Assembly: GCF_030316845.1 (NCBI RefSeq)
Contig: NZ_JASZYS010000001.1
Span: 1-64,000 of the forward strand
From: Variovorax davisae
Lineage (GTDB): Bacteria > Pseudomonadota > Gammaproteobacteria > Burkholderiales > Burkholderiaceae_C
Direction: 5' to 3'
DNA: 64,000 nt
The notes below the pieces were generated by a model, which did not search any database, was not told the DNA's origin, and worked only from the letters and a program-made list of their open reading frames with translations. Shown here piece after piece: positions 25,435 to 35,610 of the stretch. Both the position numbers and the translations under genes were made by a program. The first letter of the stretch is position 1, and every line of letters begins with the position of its first letter.

Positions 25435-25782
25435 ATGGATATCGATGGCGGCGTAAATAATGGCGACATCTCGAAAGAGATCGGCGACATTAACCTGGCC
25501 TATATGCTGCTCGCTCAAAAGCTTGCCAAGCAGGATCGCGCCGCGGCAATGTACCGCCTGGGCGTCGGTCGTGAATTGGCGGATTTGCTGGCCAACATGT
25601 CCCTGACGCAGATTGTCAAATTGGCGACATCCAATTTCCTGCTCTGCAGTTTCCGGCTCGACGACCATCCGATGTTCGCGGTGTTCGGCGAAGGCAAGGA
25701 CACCACGCTCCAGCAGGCGCACATGTCGATCCTGATGGCCGCCCGGCAGCTCCAGCCCCGTGACACGGACGCCCTGGCATGA
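25435..25782 (+). CDS. flhD: Flagellar transcriptional regulator FlhD
   Basis: A 115-residue subunit of the FlhD4C2 master activator of early flagellar operons. The family core is clear: NLAYMLLAQKLAKQDRAAAM, RLGVGRELADLLANMSLTQI and KLATSNFLLCSFRLDD. ATG 25435 is preferred because GGAGAG lies 5 bases upstream; the ATG at 25417 would add six residues. The stop overlaps the flhC start by 4 bases. Presence of FlhDC indicates the enteric/betaproteobacterial flagellar hierarchy rather than FleQ control. Confidence 0.94.
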   Translation: MDIDGGVNNGDISKEIGDINLAYMLLAQKLAKQDRAAAMYRLGVGRELADLLANMSLTQIVKLATSNFLLCSFRLDDHPMFAVFGEGKDTTLQQAHMSILMAARQLQPRDTDALA

Positions 25783-26387
25783 GCACGAAAAGCGTCCTCG
25801 GCGAGGTCCGGCAGGTCCAGCTCGCGGTTGAATTGATCGAGCTCGGCGCCCGCCTTCAATTCCTGGAAGCGGAAGTCGAATTGAGCCGCGAACGGCTAAT
25901 TCGCCTGTACAAGGAGCTGAAGGGCGTCTCGCCGCCAAAAGGCCTCTTGCCGTTTTCGACCGACTGGTACATGACCTGGCTGGCCAACATCCATTCGTCC
26001 ATGTTCTACAACATGTACCGTTTCATGCTGCATGAAGCCAATGAGCCCAGGCTGCAGGCGCTGATCAAGGCCTACCGCCTTTATTCCGAGCAGATCGAGG
26101 CCCATGGCGGCGAATCCGTGCTGGATTTCACGCGTGCCTACACGATGGTCCGCTTTTTCGACAGCGACATGCTGCAGCTCAGTGCCTGCAGCCGCTGCGG
26201 CGGGAATTTCGTCGCGCATGCCCATGACCACAAGCATGGCTATGTCTGCGTGCTCTGCCGCCCGCCATCGCGCGCCGGCAAGGTGCGCGGCCCGAAGCGC
26301 AGCGACGAGGTGGTCAAGACGCCGCAAGTCGCGGCGCCTCCGATTCTGGCAGTGCATTCCGCGTTGGGTGCCAACGGAGCGCATTGA
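25779..26387 (+). CDS. flhC: Flagellar transcriptional activator FlhC
   Basis: A 202-residue DNA-binding partner of FlhD. The sequence has the family blocks RLIRLYKELKGVSPPKGLLPFSTDW (split over residues 42-66), the central SSMFYNMYRFM, and the four-cysteine zinc site CSRC...CVLC near residues 140-165. The C-terminal 35 residues are a variable basic/Pro-rich extension. Translation is coupled to flhD by ATGA. motA follows after 66 bases. Confidence 0.95.
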   Translation: MSTKSVLGEVRQVQLAVELIELGARLQFLEAEVELSRERLIRLYKELKGVSPPKGLLPFSTDWYMTWLANIHSSMFYNMYRFMLHEANEPRLQALIKAYRLYSEQIEAHGGESVLDFTRAYTMVRFFDSDMLQLSACSRCGGNFVAHAHDHKHGYVCVLCRPPSRAGKVRGPKRSDEVVKTPQVAAPPILAVHSALGANGAH

Positions 26388-26453
26388 AAACGGCAATTTT
26401 TCGCTGATTCGGCAATTTCTTGATTTGATGCCTGCGGGCAAAAGGGGACGCGC

Positions 26454-27314
26454 GTGCTCGTGCTGGTTGGATACCTGGTAGTGATAGGGGCCGTTTTCGG
26501 CGGCTACGCCCTCATGGGCGGGCATTTCGGCGTCCTGTTCCAGCCGGTCGAGCTGCTGATGATCGGCGGCTCCGCGCTCGGCGCCTTCATCGCCGGCAAC
26601 AACGGCAAGACGATCAAGGCGACGATGAAGGAGCTGCCGCTGCTGCTGCGTTCGTCGAAGCACAACCGCCAGCTCTACATGGACCTGCTGGCCCTGCTGT
26701 ACGAGCTGCTCGCCAAGGCGCGCAAGGACGGCATGATGAAGCTCGAGAACGACGTCGAGAATCCGGCCGAGAGCGAGATCTTCGGGCGCTACCCGGCCCT
26801 CATGGCCGACCACGAGCTGATGGAGTTTCTCTGCGACTACCTGCGCCTGGTCATCAGCGGCAACACCGACCCGTTCGAGATCGAGGCCCTGATGGACCAC
26901 GAGATCGAGACCATCCGCCACGAGGCCGCCGTGCCCCAGCACAGCCTGGCCGGCGTGGCCGACGCGCTGCCCGCGCTGGGCATCGTGGCCGCCGTGATGG
27001 GCGTGGTCCACGCGCTGGCCTCGGCCAACCTGCCGCCCGACGAGATGGGGGCGCTGATCGCGCACGCGCTGGTCGGCACCTTCCTGGGCGTGCTGCTGGC
27101 CTACGGCTTCGTGGCGCCGCTGGCTTCGCTGATCGGCCAGAAGGTCGAGGAAGCCATGAAGATCTACCAGTGCGCCAAGGTCACGCTGCTGGCGAGCCTG
27201 AACGGCTACGCACCCCAGCTGGCCGTCGAGTTCGGCCGCAAGGTGCTGTTCTCGACCGAACGTCCTTCCTTCACCGAACTGGATGACCATGTTCGGGAAG
27301 TCAAGGCCCGCTGA
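26454..27314 (+). CDS. motA: Flagellar motor stator protein MotA
   Basis: A 286-residue stator protein with four membrane segments, two near the N-terminus (VGYLVVIGAVFGGYALMGG and a second at 30-50) and two near 170-220 (GIVAAVMGVVHAL, LGVLLAYGFVAPLASLIG). The cytoplasmic loop between them has the charged segments that contact FliG. The start is a GTG at 26454 with AGGGGA five bases upstream; no in-frame ATG gives the first membrane helix. It is followed 17 bases later by motB. Confidence 0.95.
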   Translation: MLVLVGYLVVIGAVFGGYALMGGHFGVLFQPVELLMIGGSALGAFIAGNNGKTIKATMKELPLLLRSSKHNRQLYMDLLALLYELLAKARKDGMMKLENDVENPAESEIFGRYPALMADHELMEFLCDYLRLVISGNTDPFEIEALMDHEIETIRHEAAVPQHSLAGVADALPALGIVAAVMGVVHALASANLPPDEMGALIAHALVGTFLGVLLAYGFVAPLASLIGQKVEEAMKIYQCAKVTLLASLNGYAPQLAVEFGRKVLFSTERPSFTELDDHVREVKAR

Positions 27315-27331
27315 GCAACGGGGCGGCGAGC

Positions 27332-28267
27332 ATGAGCGCAGAGAAGCACCGCGTCATCATCAAGAAGGTGGCCGCCCACGGAGGCGGCCATCATGGCGGC
27401 GCGTGGAAGATCGCCTATGCCGACTTCATGACCGCCATGATGGCCTTCTTCCTGGTCATGTGGCTGCTGGCGATCTCGACGCCGAAGCAGCGCGCCGGCA
27501 TCGCCGAGCATTTCCGCATGCCGCTCAAGGTGGCGCTCTCCGGCGGCGAGAAGAGCAGCCTCAGCAGCAGCGTGATCCCGGGCGGCGGCCCCGACGTGAT
27601 GGCGACCGAGGGCGAGGTCCAGAAGGCCGACCCGAGCGAGGAAGAGCTCGACGCCCAGCGGCTGGCCGACATGAAGCAGAAGCTCGACGCGCTGATCGAG
27701 AACAGCCCGGTCTTCAAGCAGTTCCGCTCGCAGATTCTGATCGACATCACGACCGAAGGCCTGCGGCTGCAGCTGGTCGACAGCGACAACCGCCCGATGT
27801 TCGACCTCGCCAGCGCCCGCGTGGTGCCGCACATGCGGGCCATCCTGCGCGAGCTCGGGCCGAAGCTCAACGAACTGCCGAACAAGATGACGCTGTCGGG
27901 CCACACCGATGCCATCGTCTACACCAACGGCGACAAGGCCTACGGCAACTGGGAGCTGTCGGCCGACCGCGCCAATGCCTCGCGGCGCGAACTGGTGATC
28001 GGCGGCATGTCGGAGTCGAAGGTGCTGCGCGTCGTCGGCCTGTCCGACAGCATGCACCTGAACAACGCCGATCCGCGCAATCCGATCAATCGCCGCATCA
28101 GCATCATCCTGCTGAACCGCCAGACCCAGGAGCGCATCGAGCGCGAGAACAGCGGCGACGGCGCCGCCGTGCGCGCCAGCGTGCTGAAGGCCGGCAGCTC
28201 CGGCACGTCCGGCGCGGCGAGCGAGATGAAGCCGACCTCCTTCAAGCCTTCGAGCCCGACGCAGTAA
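27332..28267 (+). CDS. motB: Flagellar motor stator protein MotB
   Basis: A 311-residue stator protein. The N-terminus has the MotB signature AWKIAYADFMTAMMAFFLVM with the proton-binding aspartate at residue 31 within the single membrane helix. The C-terminal OmpA-like peptidoglycan-binding domain has LSGHTDAIVY, NWELSADRANASRRELV and NPINRRISIILL. Length is standard. It forms the ion channel with MotA and anchors it to the wall. Confidence 0.96.
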   Translation: MSAEKHRVIIKKVAAHGGGHHGGAWKIAYADFMTAMMAFFLVMWLLAISTPKQRAGIAEHFRMPLKVALSGGEKSSLSSSVIPGGGPDVMATEGEVQKADPSEEELDAQRLADMKQKLDALIENSPVFKQFRSQILIDITTEGLRLQLVDSDNRPMFDLASARVVPHMRAILRELGPKLNELPNKMTLSGHTDAIVYTNGDKAYGNWELSADRANASRRELVIGGMSESKVLRVVGLSDSMHLNNADPRNPINRRISIILLNRQTQERIERENSGDGAAVRASVLKAGSSGTSGAASEMKPTSFKPSSPTQ

Positions 28268-28319
28268 CCAACGACAGACCCAACGCCGGCGTTTGCAGCG
28301 CCGGCACCGGAACACACAG

Positions 28320-30350
28320 ATGGACCTCAGCCAGTTTTCCCAAGCCTTCTTTGTCGAAGCGATCGAGCTTCTGGCGCAGATGGAGCAACTGCTCCTGGAA
28401 CTCGACGTCGACGCGCCGGACAGCGAGCAGCTCAACGCGATCTTTCGTGCGGCCCATTCGATCAAGGGCGGTGCGGCCACCTTCGGCTTCACCGCGCTGA
28501 CCGAAACGACGCACGTGCTCGAAACCCTTTTGGACCGGGCACGCCATGGCCAGTTGCGCCTGAGCGGTCCGATGATCGATGCCTTTTTGGAAACGAAGGA
28601 CGCCTTGCAAGAACAACTCACTGCCTACCAGGCGGGCAAAGAGCCTGAAGCCGAACGTGTGGCGCACATCTGCGCCGTGCTGCAGCAACTCGCGCGCGAG
28701 AACGGCGAGGGCGCCGCCGCGCCCGCACCCGCTGCGGCGCCGGTCGCAGTGGCCGTCGCCACGCCCGCGCCGGCCGCGGCAGCCCCGTCGACCGGCGCAC
28801 TGCGCATCCGCTTCGCCCGCCTGTCGGACAGCGAATGCGAGCTGCTCGCCGGCGAACTCGCCAACCTCGGCACGCTGACCTCCCGCACCCGCAGCAACGA
28901 CCAGCTCACGGTGATGCTGGAAACCAGCTGCGAGCCGGATGACATCATCGCCGTCTGCTGCTTCGTGATCGACGAGTCGCAGATCGACATCTCGCGCGAA
29001 ACGCCCGAGCCGCAAGCCGTGGCCGCGCCGGCCGCCGCACCGGCCGCAGCGCCTGCGGCCGAGCCGCCCGCCAAGGCCGCCGCGCCGGCCGCAGCCGCAC
29101 CGGCCGCGGCACCCGCGGCCGCCGCCAAGGAGTCGAGCTCGATCCGCGTCGACGTCGAGAAGGTCGACCAGCTCATCAACCTGGTGGGCGAACTGGTGAT
29201 CACGCAGTCGATGCTGACCCAGGCCGCCACCATGCTCGACCCGGTGGTCTACGAGCGCTTCCTGAGCGGTCTCGGCCACCTGGAGCGCAATGCGCGCGAC
29301 ATGCAGGAGTCGGTGATGTCGATCCGCATGATGCCGATGGACTACGTGTTCAGCCGCTTCCCGCGGGTGATCCGCGACGTCAGCGCCAAGCTCGGCAAGC
29401 AGGTCCGCCTGGACACCTTCGGCAAGGAGACCGAGCTCGACAAGGGCCTGATCGAGCGCATCATCGACCCGCTCACGCACCTGGTGCGCAACAGCCTCGA
29501 CCACGGCATCGAGACCCCCGACATCCGGCTCGCCAAGGGCAAGGAAGCCACCGGCCAGCTGCTGCTGTCGGCGCAGCACCATGGCGGCAACATCGTGATC
29601 GAGGTCAGCGACGACGGCGCCGGCCTGAACCGCGAGAAGATCCTGGCCAAGGCCATGCAGCAGGGGCTGGCGGTGAGCGAGACCATGCCCGACGAGGAAG
29701 TGTGGCAGCTGATCTTCGCGCCGGGCTTCTCCACCGCGGAGCAGGTCACGGACATCTCGGGCCGCGGCGTCGGCATGGACGTGGTCAAGCGCAACATCCA
29801 GGAGATGGGCGGCCACGTCGAGATCCAGTCGCGCGGCGGCCACGGAACCACCACCCGCATCGTGCTGCCGCTGACCCTGGCGATCCTGAACGGCATGTCG
29901 GTCAAGGTCGGCAGCGAGGCCTACATCCTGCCGCTGAGCTACGTGATCGAGTCGCTGCAGCCGCTCGCCGAGCACCTGCATTCGATCACCGCCGACGGCC
30001 ACGTGATCAAGGTGCGCGGCGAGTACCTGCCGCTGATCGAGCTGCACCGGGTCTTCGACGTCGCGGGCGCCCAGGTCGATCCGACGCAGGGCATCCTGGT
30101 GATCGTCCAGGCCGACGACGCGCGCTTCGCGTTGCTGGTCGACGAGCTGCTGGGCCAGCACCAGGTGGTGGTGAAGAACCTCGAGACCAACTACCGCAAG
30201 GTGCCGGGCATCTCGGCCGCCACCATCCTGGGCGATGGCAGCGTGGCTTTCATCATCGACGTCGCCGCCATGCCGCGCATCCAGCGCGCACAGGCCGCCA
30301 GCGCCGCGGCGCTGGCGGGCGCCGCCCGCCCGGCGACGGTTGCCGCTTGA
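28320..30350 (+). CDS. cheA: Chemotaxis histidine kinase CheA
   Basis: A 676-residue kinase that phosphorylates CheY and CheB. The Hpt domain carries the phospho-acceptor histidine at about residue 46 (RAAHSIKGGAATFGF). A second compact domain at about 160-225 is P2-like, followed by an Ala/Pro linker, the dimerisation helices (about 280-330), the ATPase domain (N-box VRNSLDHGIE near 390, DDGAGL, GRGVGMDVV) and the CheW-like P5 domain (about 525-660). ATG 28320 gives the conserved MDLSQFSQAFFVEA start. cheW is not adjacent; the next gene is an EAL/HDOD protein. Confidence 0.96.
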   Translation: MDLSQFSQAFFVEAIELLAQMEQLLLELDVDAPDSEQLNAIFRAAHSIKGGAATFGFTALTETTHVLETLLDRARHGQLRLSGPMIDAFLETKDALQEQLTAYQAGKEPEAERVAHICAVLQQLARENGEGAAAPAPAAAPVAVAVATPAPAAAAPSTGALRIRFARLSDSECELLAGELANLGTLTSRTRSNDQLTVMLETSCEPDDIIAVCCFVIDESQIDISRETPEPQAVAAPAAAPAAAPAAEPPAKAAAPAAAAPAAAPAAAAKESSSIRVDVEKVDQLINLVGELVITQSMLTQAATMLDPVVYERFLSGLGHLERNARDMQESVMSIRMMPMDYVFSRFPRVIRDVSAKLGKQVRLDTFGKETELDKGLIERIIDPLTHLVRNSLDHGIETPDIRLAKGKEATGQLLLSAQHHGGNIVIEVSDDGAGLNREKILAKAMQQGLAVSETMPDEEVWQLIFAPGFSTAEQVTDISGRGVGMDVVKRNIQEMGGHVEIQSRGGHGTTTRIVLPLTLAILNGMSVKVGSEAYILPLSYVIESLQPLAEHLHSITADGHVIKVRGEYLPLIELHRVFDVAGAQVDPTQGILVIVQADDARFALLVDELLGQHQVVVKNLETNYRKVPGISAATILGDGSVAFIIDVAAMPRIQRAQAASAAALAGAARPATVAA

Positions 30351-30425
30351 GCCCTTCGCACGCCATGCCGCGGACATCCCGTCGCGCTGAACGCCTGACC
30401 CGAACACCAGACGGAGCCATCTGCC

Positions 30426-31763
30426 ATGCGCTTTGACTTCTTTCGATCCGCGGGCGCGGGCGCCGCGAACGACAAGGGTGTCGCCGGCCTGCCGGCGCCA
30501 ACCCGGGAGGACCCGATGGACGAGCTCGGGGGCCTGCGTGAGGCGAGCGGCTACGTGCGCTACGCGCTGCAGCTCGACCCGCAGCAACGGGTCAGGGGCT
30601 ATCGCATGGCCTGGCTCGCGACGCCGGGCGCCGAGCCGGTGCCCGATGCGTCCAGCCAGTTCATCGCCCTGCTCGACAACATCGGCCGGCACCTGAATCC
30701 GCCGCGCACGGGCTGGCGGCTCGGGCGGCTGGTGCTGTTCCTCGACGTCACGGTGGACGGGCTGTTCCTGGCCGAGCTGCAGTCGCTGCCGCCGGAAAAC
30801 GTGGTGCTGTGCATGGGCCTCGGCGACCTGAGCGACGTCGACACGCGCTCGATGCTGCTGTTCCTGCGCGAGCAGGGCTTCGGCTTCATGCTGAAGGATG
30901 CCGACGGCCTGCCGGCCGATCCGGAGCTGCGCGAGATCATCACGCACCTCGACGTCGGCGACGGCGACCCGGAGCGCGTGGCGCGGGTGCGCGCCCAGGA
31001 GCAGCCGGGCCGCGCGCCGGTGCAGCTGATCGCCACCCGCATCGACACCTGGGCCCAGGCCGGGGCCTGCGCCGACCTGCGGGTGGACATCTTCGTCGAG
31101 GGTGCGCTCGCCCATCCACCGGTGAAGGAGGGCGGCGACGCGCTGCAGCCCGAGTCGGTGATGATCGTGCGGCTGATGCACATGATCCAGCGCAACGAAA
31201 ACGTGCGCAGCATCGAATCGGCGCTCAAGCGCGATGCGGCCCTGACCTACCGGCTGCTGCGCCACATCAATTCGCCCGCCATTGGCGCCGGCGTCGAGAT
31301 CCATTCGCTGCGCCACGCGGTGGCGATGCTGGGCTACGCGCCGCTGTTCCGCTGGCTGTCCGTCCTGCTGGCCACCAGCAACCGGGCCAGCGCGCCCTTC
31401 ATGACCAAGAAGGCCATCACGCGCGGCCGCTTCGTCGAGCTGATGGGCCAGGGGATGCTGCCGCCCGGCGAGGCCGACAACCTGTTCGTGGTCGGCATGT
31501 TCTCGCTGATCGACCAGCTGCTCGGCGTGCCGATGAAGGAAGTGCTCGCCAAGGTGCAGCTCGCGGGGTCGGTGCAGCAGGCGATCCTGGCGCGCGAAGG
31601 CGTCTACGCGCCCTTTCTCGCGCTGGCCGAAGCCTGCGAGACCGACGCCGCCCAGGCCGCCCGGCTGTCGGAAGCCCTGTTCGTGGGATCGGGCCAAGTC
31701 AACGCCGCGCACCTGGCGGCGATGGTCTGGTCGCAAGAAGCCGACGCCCACGACGCAGGCTGA
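30426..31763 (+). CDS. Degenerate EAL + HDOD domain signalling protein
   Basis: A 445-residue protein with the YuxH-like architecture of an N-terminal EAL-type domain (about residues 35-220) joined to a C-terminal HDOD domain (about 230-430). The EAL motif and its metal ligands are not recognisable: the position of the EAL loop reads YRMAWLA and the usual DDFG block reads LKDADG. Phosphodiesterase activity is therefore unlikely. The HDOD part has IVRLMHMIQRN, LKRDAALTYRLLRHINSPA and HAVAMLGYAPLFRWL. It lies between cheA and cheR, so it may couple chemotaxis to a second signal, which is inference from position. Confidence 0.82.
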   Translation: MRFDFFRSAGAGAANDKGVAGLPAPTREDPMDELGGLREASGYVRYALQLDPQQRVRGYRMAWLATPGAEPVPDASSQFIALLDNIGRHLNPPRTGWRLGRLVLFLDVTVDGLFLAELQSLPPENVVLCMGLGDLSDVDTRSMLLFLREQGFGFMLKDADGLPADPELREIITHLDVGDGDPERVARVRAQEQPGRAPVQLIATRIDTWAQAGACADLRVDIFVEGALAHPPVKEGGDALQPESVMIVRLMHMIQRNENVRSIESALKRDAALTYRLLRHINSPAIGAGVEIHSLRHAVAMLGYAPLFRWLSVLLATSNRASAPFMTKKAITRGRFVELMGQGMLPPGEADNLFVVGMFSLIDQLLGVPMKEVLAKVQLAGSVQQAILAREGVYAPFLALAEACETDAAQAARLSEALFVGSGQVNAAHLAAMVWSQEADAHDAG

Positions 31764-31825
31764 GCTGCAGCGCGAGCAGCAAGGTATTTGTCCCGTTGAT
31801 CGAACCATTGGAAAAGAGGCTCGCT

Positions 31826-32695
31826 ATGTACATTGAGACCCAGGCACCGACGTCCACCGTGAGCACCGAATTTCTCTTCACCGACAGCGATTTCTCGAAG
31901 GTCCGCGCGATGATCCATCGGCGCGCCGGGATCGCGCTGGGCGAGCAGAAGCGGCAGATGGTCTACAGCCGACTGTCGCGTCGGCTGCGCGAGCTGCGGC
32001 TGCCGGAGTTCTCCTCCTACCTCGAGCTGCTGGAGTCGCGCCAGGACGGCGACGAGTGGCAGTCGTTCATCAACTCGCTGACCACCAACCTGACCTCGTT
32101 CTTCCGCGAGGCGCACCATTTCCCGGTGCTGGCCGAGCACGTGCGCAAGGCCCGGGAGCCGGTCACGATCTGGTGCTCGGCGGCCTCGACCGGCGAGGAG
32201 CCGTATTCGATCGCGATCACGCTGATCGAGGCGCTGGGCGACAAGGCCAACGCGGCCCGGGTGATCTCGACCGACATCGACACCGCCGTGCTGGCCAAGG
32301 CCCAGGCGGGTGTCTTCACCACCGACCAGGTCAAGGCGCTGTCGCCCGAGCGGCTGCGCCGCTTCTTCAACAAGGGGACCGGTTCGAACGCCGGCAAGGT
32401 GCGCATCCGCCCCGAGGTGGCGCAGCTGGTGAAGTTCTCGCGCCTCAACCTGCTCGACCCGTCCTGGTCGGTCAAGGAGCCGTTGGATGCGATCTTCTGC
32501 CGCAACGTGATGATCTATTTCGACAAGCCGACGCAGAAGAAGGTGCTCGACCGCTTCGCGCCGCTGCTCAAGACCAACGGCCTGCTGTTCGCGGGCCATT
32601 CGGAGAACGCCTCGCTGGTCAACCAGACCTTCAGGCCGCTCGGGCAGACGGTGTACGAGCTCGCGCGTGCGAAGGGCAAGGCAGGTTCTCCATGA
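31826..32695 (+). CDS. cheR: Chemotaxis protein methyltransferase CheR
   Basis: A 289-residue S-adenosylmethionine-dependent methyltransferase that modifies glutamates on chemoreceptors. The N-terminal helical domain (about residues 18-95) precedes the SAM-binding motif [16 protein letters not shown] (about 115-130), the [18 protein letters not shown] block and [13 protein letters not shown]. The ATG at 31826 follows AGAGG. The stop overlaps cheD (ATGA). Confidence 0.96.
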   Translation: MYIETQAPTSTVSTEFLFTDSDFSKVRAMIHRRAGIALGEQKRQMVYSRLSRRLRELRLPEFSSYLELLESRQDGDEWQSFINSLTTNLTSFFREAHHFPVLAEHVRKAREPVTIWCSAASTGEEPYSIAITLIEALGDKANAARVISTDIDTAVLAKAQAGVFTTDQVKALSPERLRRFFNKGTGSNAGKVRIRPEVAQLVKFSRLNLLDPSWSVKEPLDAIFCRNVMIYFDKPTQKKVLDRFAPLLKTNGLLFAGHSENASLVNQTFRPLGQTVYELARAKGKAGSP

Positions 32696-33351
32696 ATGCG
32701 GTCGTGCCGGGGTCGCTGGCCAATCATCACTATTTCGACCGCGACGTCGGCAGCATGGCAGTCAAGCTGCTGCCTTCCGAGTACTTCGTGACCACCACCG
32801 ACACGGTGCTGACCACGGTCCTCGGCTCGTGCGTGTCGGCGTGCATCCTCGACACCGACAACGGCGTCGCCGGCATGAACCACTTCATGCTGCCGGAGGA
32901 GGGCGACGCGGTCGCCCGCGACGCCACCGAGTCGATGCGCTACGGCGCCTACGCGATGGACGTCCTGATCCGCGAGCTGATCCGTTCCGGCGCACGCCGC
33001 GAGCGGCTGCAGGCCAAGGTGTTCGGCGGCGCCGCGGTGCTGGCCAACATGACGACCCTCAACATCGGCGACCGCAATGCCGATTTCGTGCTGCGCTACC
33101 TGAAGGCCGAACGCATCAGCGTCGCGGCGCAGGACCTGCGCGGCCAGCATGCGCGCCGCGTCTGCTTCATGCCGGCGAGCGGCAAGGCGGTGGTGCGCAA
33201 GCTGCGGGGGCAGAACGACGTGCAGGCGATCCAGCGCGAGGAGGGCGAGCTGCTGCGCATGGCCCTGCCGCGACCGGCGCTCGACCTGCGCAAACCCAAC
33301 GGCCCGGCTGGCGAGAGCGCGCTGCCGGCCAGAAGCAAAGGAAGCTGGTGA
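32692..33351 (+). CDS. cheD: Chemoreceptor glutamine deamidase CheD
   Basis: A 219-residue deamidase that converts receptor glutamines to glutamates. The catalytic cysteine sits in [13 protein letters not shown], the histidine in MNHFMLP, and the threonine region follows VFGGA. Length fits the proteobacterial form with a C-terminal extension. It overlaps cheR by 4 bases and cheB by 4, so the three are translationally coupled. Confidence 0.95.
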   Translation: MNAVVPGSLANHHYFDRDVGSMAVKLLPSEYFVTTTDTVLTTVLGSCVSACILDTDNGVAGMNHFMLPEEGDAVARDATESMRYGAYAMDVLIRELIRSGARRERLQAKVFGGAAVLANMTTLNIGDRNADFVLRYLKAERISVAAQDLRGQHARRVCFMPASGKAVVRKLRGQNDVQAIQREEGELLRMALPRPALDLRKPNGPAGESALPARSKGSW

Positions 33352-34433
33352 GCGCAAACAAGATCAAGGTGCTGTGCGTCGACGACTCGGCGCTGATACG
33401 CAGCGTGATGACCGAAATCATCAACAGCCAGCCGGACATGACGGTCGTGGGAACGGCCGCCGATCCGCTGGTGGGGCGCGACCTCATCAAGGTCACCAAC
33501 CCCGACGTGCTGACGCTGGACGTCGAGATGCCGCGCATGGACGGCCTCGAATTCCTCGAGAAGCTGATGCGGCTGCGGCCGATGCCGGTGGTGATGGTGT
33601 CGTCGCTGACCGAGCGCGGCTCGGAGATCGCGCTGCGTGCGCTCGAGCTGGGCGCGATCGACTTCGTGACCAAGCCGCGGCTGGGCGTGCGCGACGGCCT
33701 GCTCAACTACACCGAGCTGATCGCCGCCAAGATCCGGACCGCGGCCAGCGCCCGGCTGCTGCCGACGCGCCATGCCGCGTCGGCCCGCCCGGCAGGCGAG
33801 CATGCGCCCGAGGCGCTGCTGCGCAGCCCGCTGCTGAGCACCGAGAAGCTGATCATCATCGGCGCCTCCACCGGCGGCACCGAGGCGATCCGCGAGGTGC
33901 TGACGCCGCTGCCGCCGGACAGTCCCGCGATCCTGATCGCGCAGCACATGCCCTCGGGCTTCACCAAGTCCTTCGCCCAGCGGCTCGATGGGCTGTGCCG
34001 CATCACGGTCAAGGAAGCCGAGCACGGCGAGCGCGTGCTGCCTGGCTATGCCTACATCGCGCCGGGCGGCTTCCACCTGTCGCTGGGCCGCAGCGGCGCC
34101 AACTACGTGGCGCACCTCGACCAGGAGCCGCCGGTGAACCGGCACCGGCCCTCGATCGACGTGCTGTTCGACTCGGCGGCCAAGCACGCCGGCAAGAACG
34201 CGATCGGAATGATCCTCACCGGCATGGGCAAGGACGGCGCCGAAGGGCTGCTGCGCATGAAGCGCGCCGGTGCCCACACCTTTGCCCAGGACGAGGCGAG
34301 CTGCGTCGTCTTCGGCATGCCCAAGGAAGCCATCGCGATCGGCGCGGCCGACGAGGTGGCGCCGCTGGGCGAGATGGCGCGCCGCGTGCTGGCGCACCTG
34401 CGCACCTTCGGCGCGCGCACGAATCGGGTTTGA
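33348..34433 (+). CDS. cheB: Chemotaxis methylesterase CheB
   Basis: A 361-residue response regulator that removes receptor methyl groups. The receiver domain has the phospho-acceptor Asp58 ([12 protein letters not shown]). The esterase domain carries the triad Ser174 (GASTGGT), His200 (AQHMPSGFT) and Asp296 (GMGKDGAEG). The start is GTG 33348, overlapping the cheD stop, with AGGAAG upstream. It opposes CheR and is activated by CheA. Confidence 0.96.
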   Translation: MSANKIKVLCVDDSALIRSVMTEIINSQPDMTVVGTAADPLVGRDLIKVTNPDVLTLDVEMPRMDGLEFLEKLMRLRPMPVVMVSSLTERGSEIALRALELGAIDFVTKPRLGVRDGLLNYTELIAAKIRTAASARLLPTRHAASARPAGEHAPEALLRSPLLSTEKLIIIGASTGGTEAIREVLTPLPPDSPAILIAQHMPSGFTKSFAQRLDGLCRITVKEAEHGERVLPGYAYIAPGGFHLSLGRSGANYVAHLDQEPPVNRHRPSIDVLFDSAAKHAGKNAIGMILTGMGKDGAEGLLRMKRAGAHTFAQDEASCVVFGMPKEAIAIGAADEVAPLGEMARRVLAHLRTFGARTNRV

Positions 34434-34460
34434 CAACGAACTGTTTGAGTGGAGAGAAAC

Positions 34461-34853
34461 GTGATTGACAAGAGCATCAAGATCCTGGTCGTGGATGACT
34501 TCCCGACCATGCGCCGCATCGTGCGCAACCTGTTGAAGGAGCTCGAATTCCTCAACGTCGACGAAGCCGAGGACGGCGCCGCCGGCCTCGAGAAGCTGCG
34601 CGGCGGCAGCTTCGGCTTCGTGGTGTCGGACTGGAACATGCCCAACATGGACGGCCTGACCATGTTGCAGAACATCCGCGCCGATCCCGAGCTCGGCAAG
34701 CTGCCGGTGCTGATGGTCACGGCCGAGGCCAAGAAGGAAAACATCGTCGCGGCGGCCCAGGCCGGCGCCAACGGCTACGTGGTCAAGCCTTTCACGGCCG
34801 CCACGCTCGAAGAGAAGATCACCAAGATCTTCGAGAAACTGGCGAAGGGGTAA
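34461..34853 (+). CDS. cheY: Chemotaxis response regulator CheY
   Basis: A 130-residue single receiver domain. The acidic pocket (VVDDF), phospho-acceptor Asp57 ([12 protein letters not shown]), the switch threonine ([11 protein letters not shown]) and lysine (YVVKPF) are present, and the sequence is close to enteric CheY. GTG 34461 is used because GGAGAG lies 4 bases upstream and it gives the canonical length; an in-frame GTG at 34449 is the alternative. Phospho-CheY binds FliM to cause clockwise rotation. cheZ follows after 4 bases. Confidence 0.96.
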   Translation: MIDKSIKILVVDDFPTMRRIVRNLLKELEFLNVDEAEDGAAGLEKLRGGSFGFVVSDWNMPNMDGLTMLQNIRADPELGKLPVLMVTAEAKKENIVAAAQAGANGYVVKPFTAATLEEKITKIFEKLAKG

Positions 34854-34857
34854 GGCC

Positions 34858-35499
34858 ATGAGCAAGAACGCGTTCGACGCCGAACAAGGGAACACCGCTG
34901 AAGAGTTGCTGGGCCGCATCGGGCAGTTGACGCGTCAGTTGCGCGAAGGCCTGCGCGAGCTGGGCCTCGACAAGGAGGTCGCCAAGGCGGCCCAGGCCAT
35001 TCCCGATGCGCGCGACCGGCTGGCCTACGTGGCCGCCACCACCGAGCGGGCGGCACACCGCGCGCTCAACGCCATCGATGTCGCGCAGCCGCTGCAGGAA
35101 GGCCTGGCCAGCGATGCCAAGGGCCTCACCAAGCGCTGGGACGAGTGGTTCGCCAACCCGATCGAGCTCGACCATGCGCGCGAGCTCGTGCTGGACACGC
35201 GCGGCTTCCTGCAGGACGTGCCGCAGAAGACCAACGCGATCAACTCGCAGCTCATGGAAATCCTGATGGCGCAGGACTTCCAGGACCTGACCGGCCAGGT
35301 CATCAAGAAGATGATGGAAGTGGTCAACGACGTCGAGACCCAGCTGCTGCAGGTGCTGATCGACAATTCGCCGGCCGAGAAACGGCAGGAGGTGGTCAGC
35401 AACAGCTTGCAGAACGGCCCGCAGATCGTGCCCGGCAATCCCGATGCGGTGGCCGACCAGTCGCAGGTCGACGATCTGCTGGAGAGCCTGGGCTTCTGA
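34858..35499 (+). CDS. cheZ: CheY-phosphate phosphatase CheZ
   Basis: A 213-residue helical protein. The catalytic segment MAQDFQDLTGQVIKKMM (about residues 138-154) holds the Asp/Gln pair that dephosphorylates CheY. The C-terminal CheY-binding helix QVDDLLESLGF is intact. It completes the cheA-cheZ block. A 111-base gap precedes flhB. Confidence 0.95.
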   Translation: MSKNAFDAEQGNTAEELLGRIGQLTRQLREGLRELGLDKEVAKAAQAIPDARDRLAYVAATTERAAHRALNAIDVAQPLQEGLASDAKGLTKRWDEWFANPIELDHARELVLDTRGFLQDVPQKTNAINSQLMEILMAQDFQDLTGQVIKKMMEVVNDVETQLLQVLIDNSPAEKRQEVVSNSLQNGPQIVPGNPDAVADQSQVDDLLESLGF

Positions 35500-35610
35500 T
35501 CCAGCGAGAAGGAGGGCGATTGCGCTCTTGATCGGGCGATTGTTCCGGCCCTTCGAATCGAATAATCAGTCATGTGCAGGCGTTCCTCGCCTGCTGCTCC
35601 AGGAGCATGA

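Noticed and set aside
28242..31808. A 1188-codon minus-strand frame opposite cheA and the HDOD gene
   Set aside because: Same GC-driven artefact; the plus-strand products are clear CheA and EAL/HDOD proteins.
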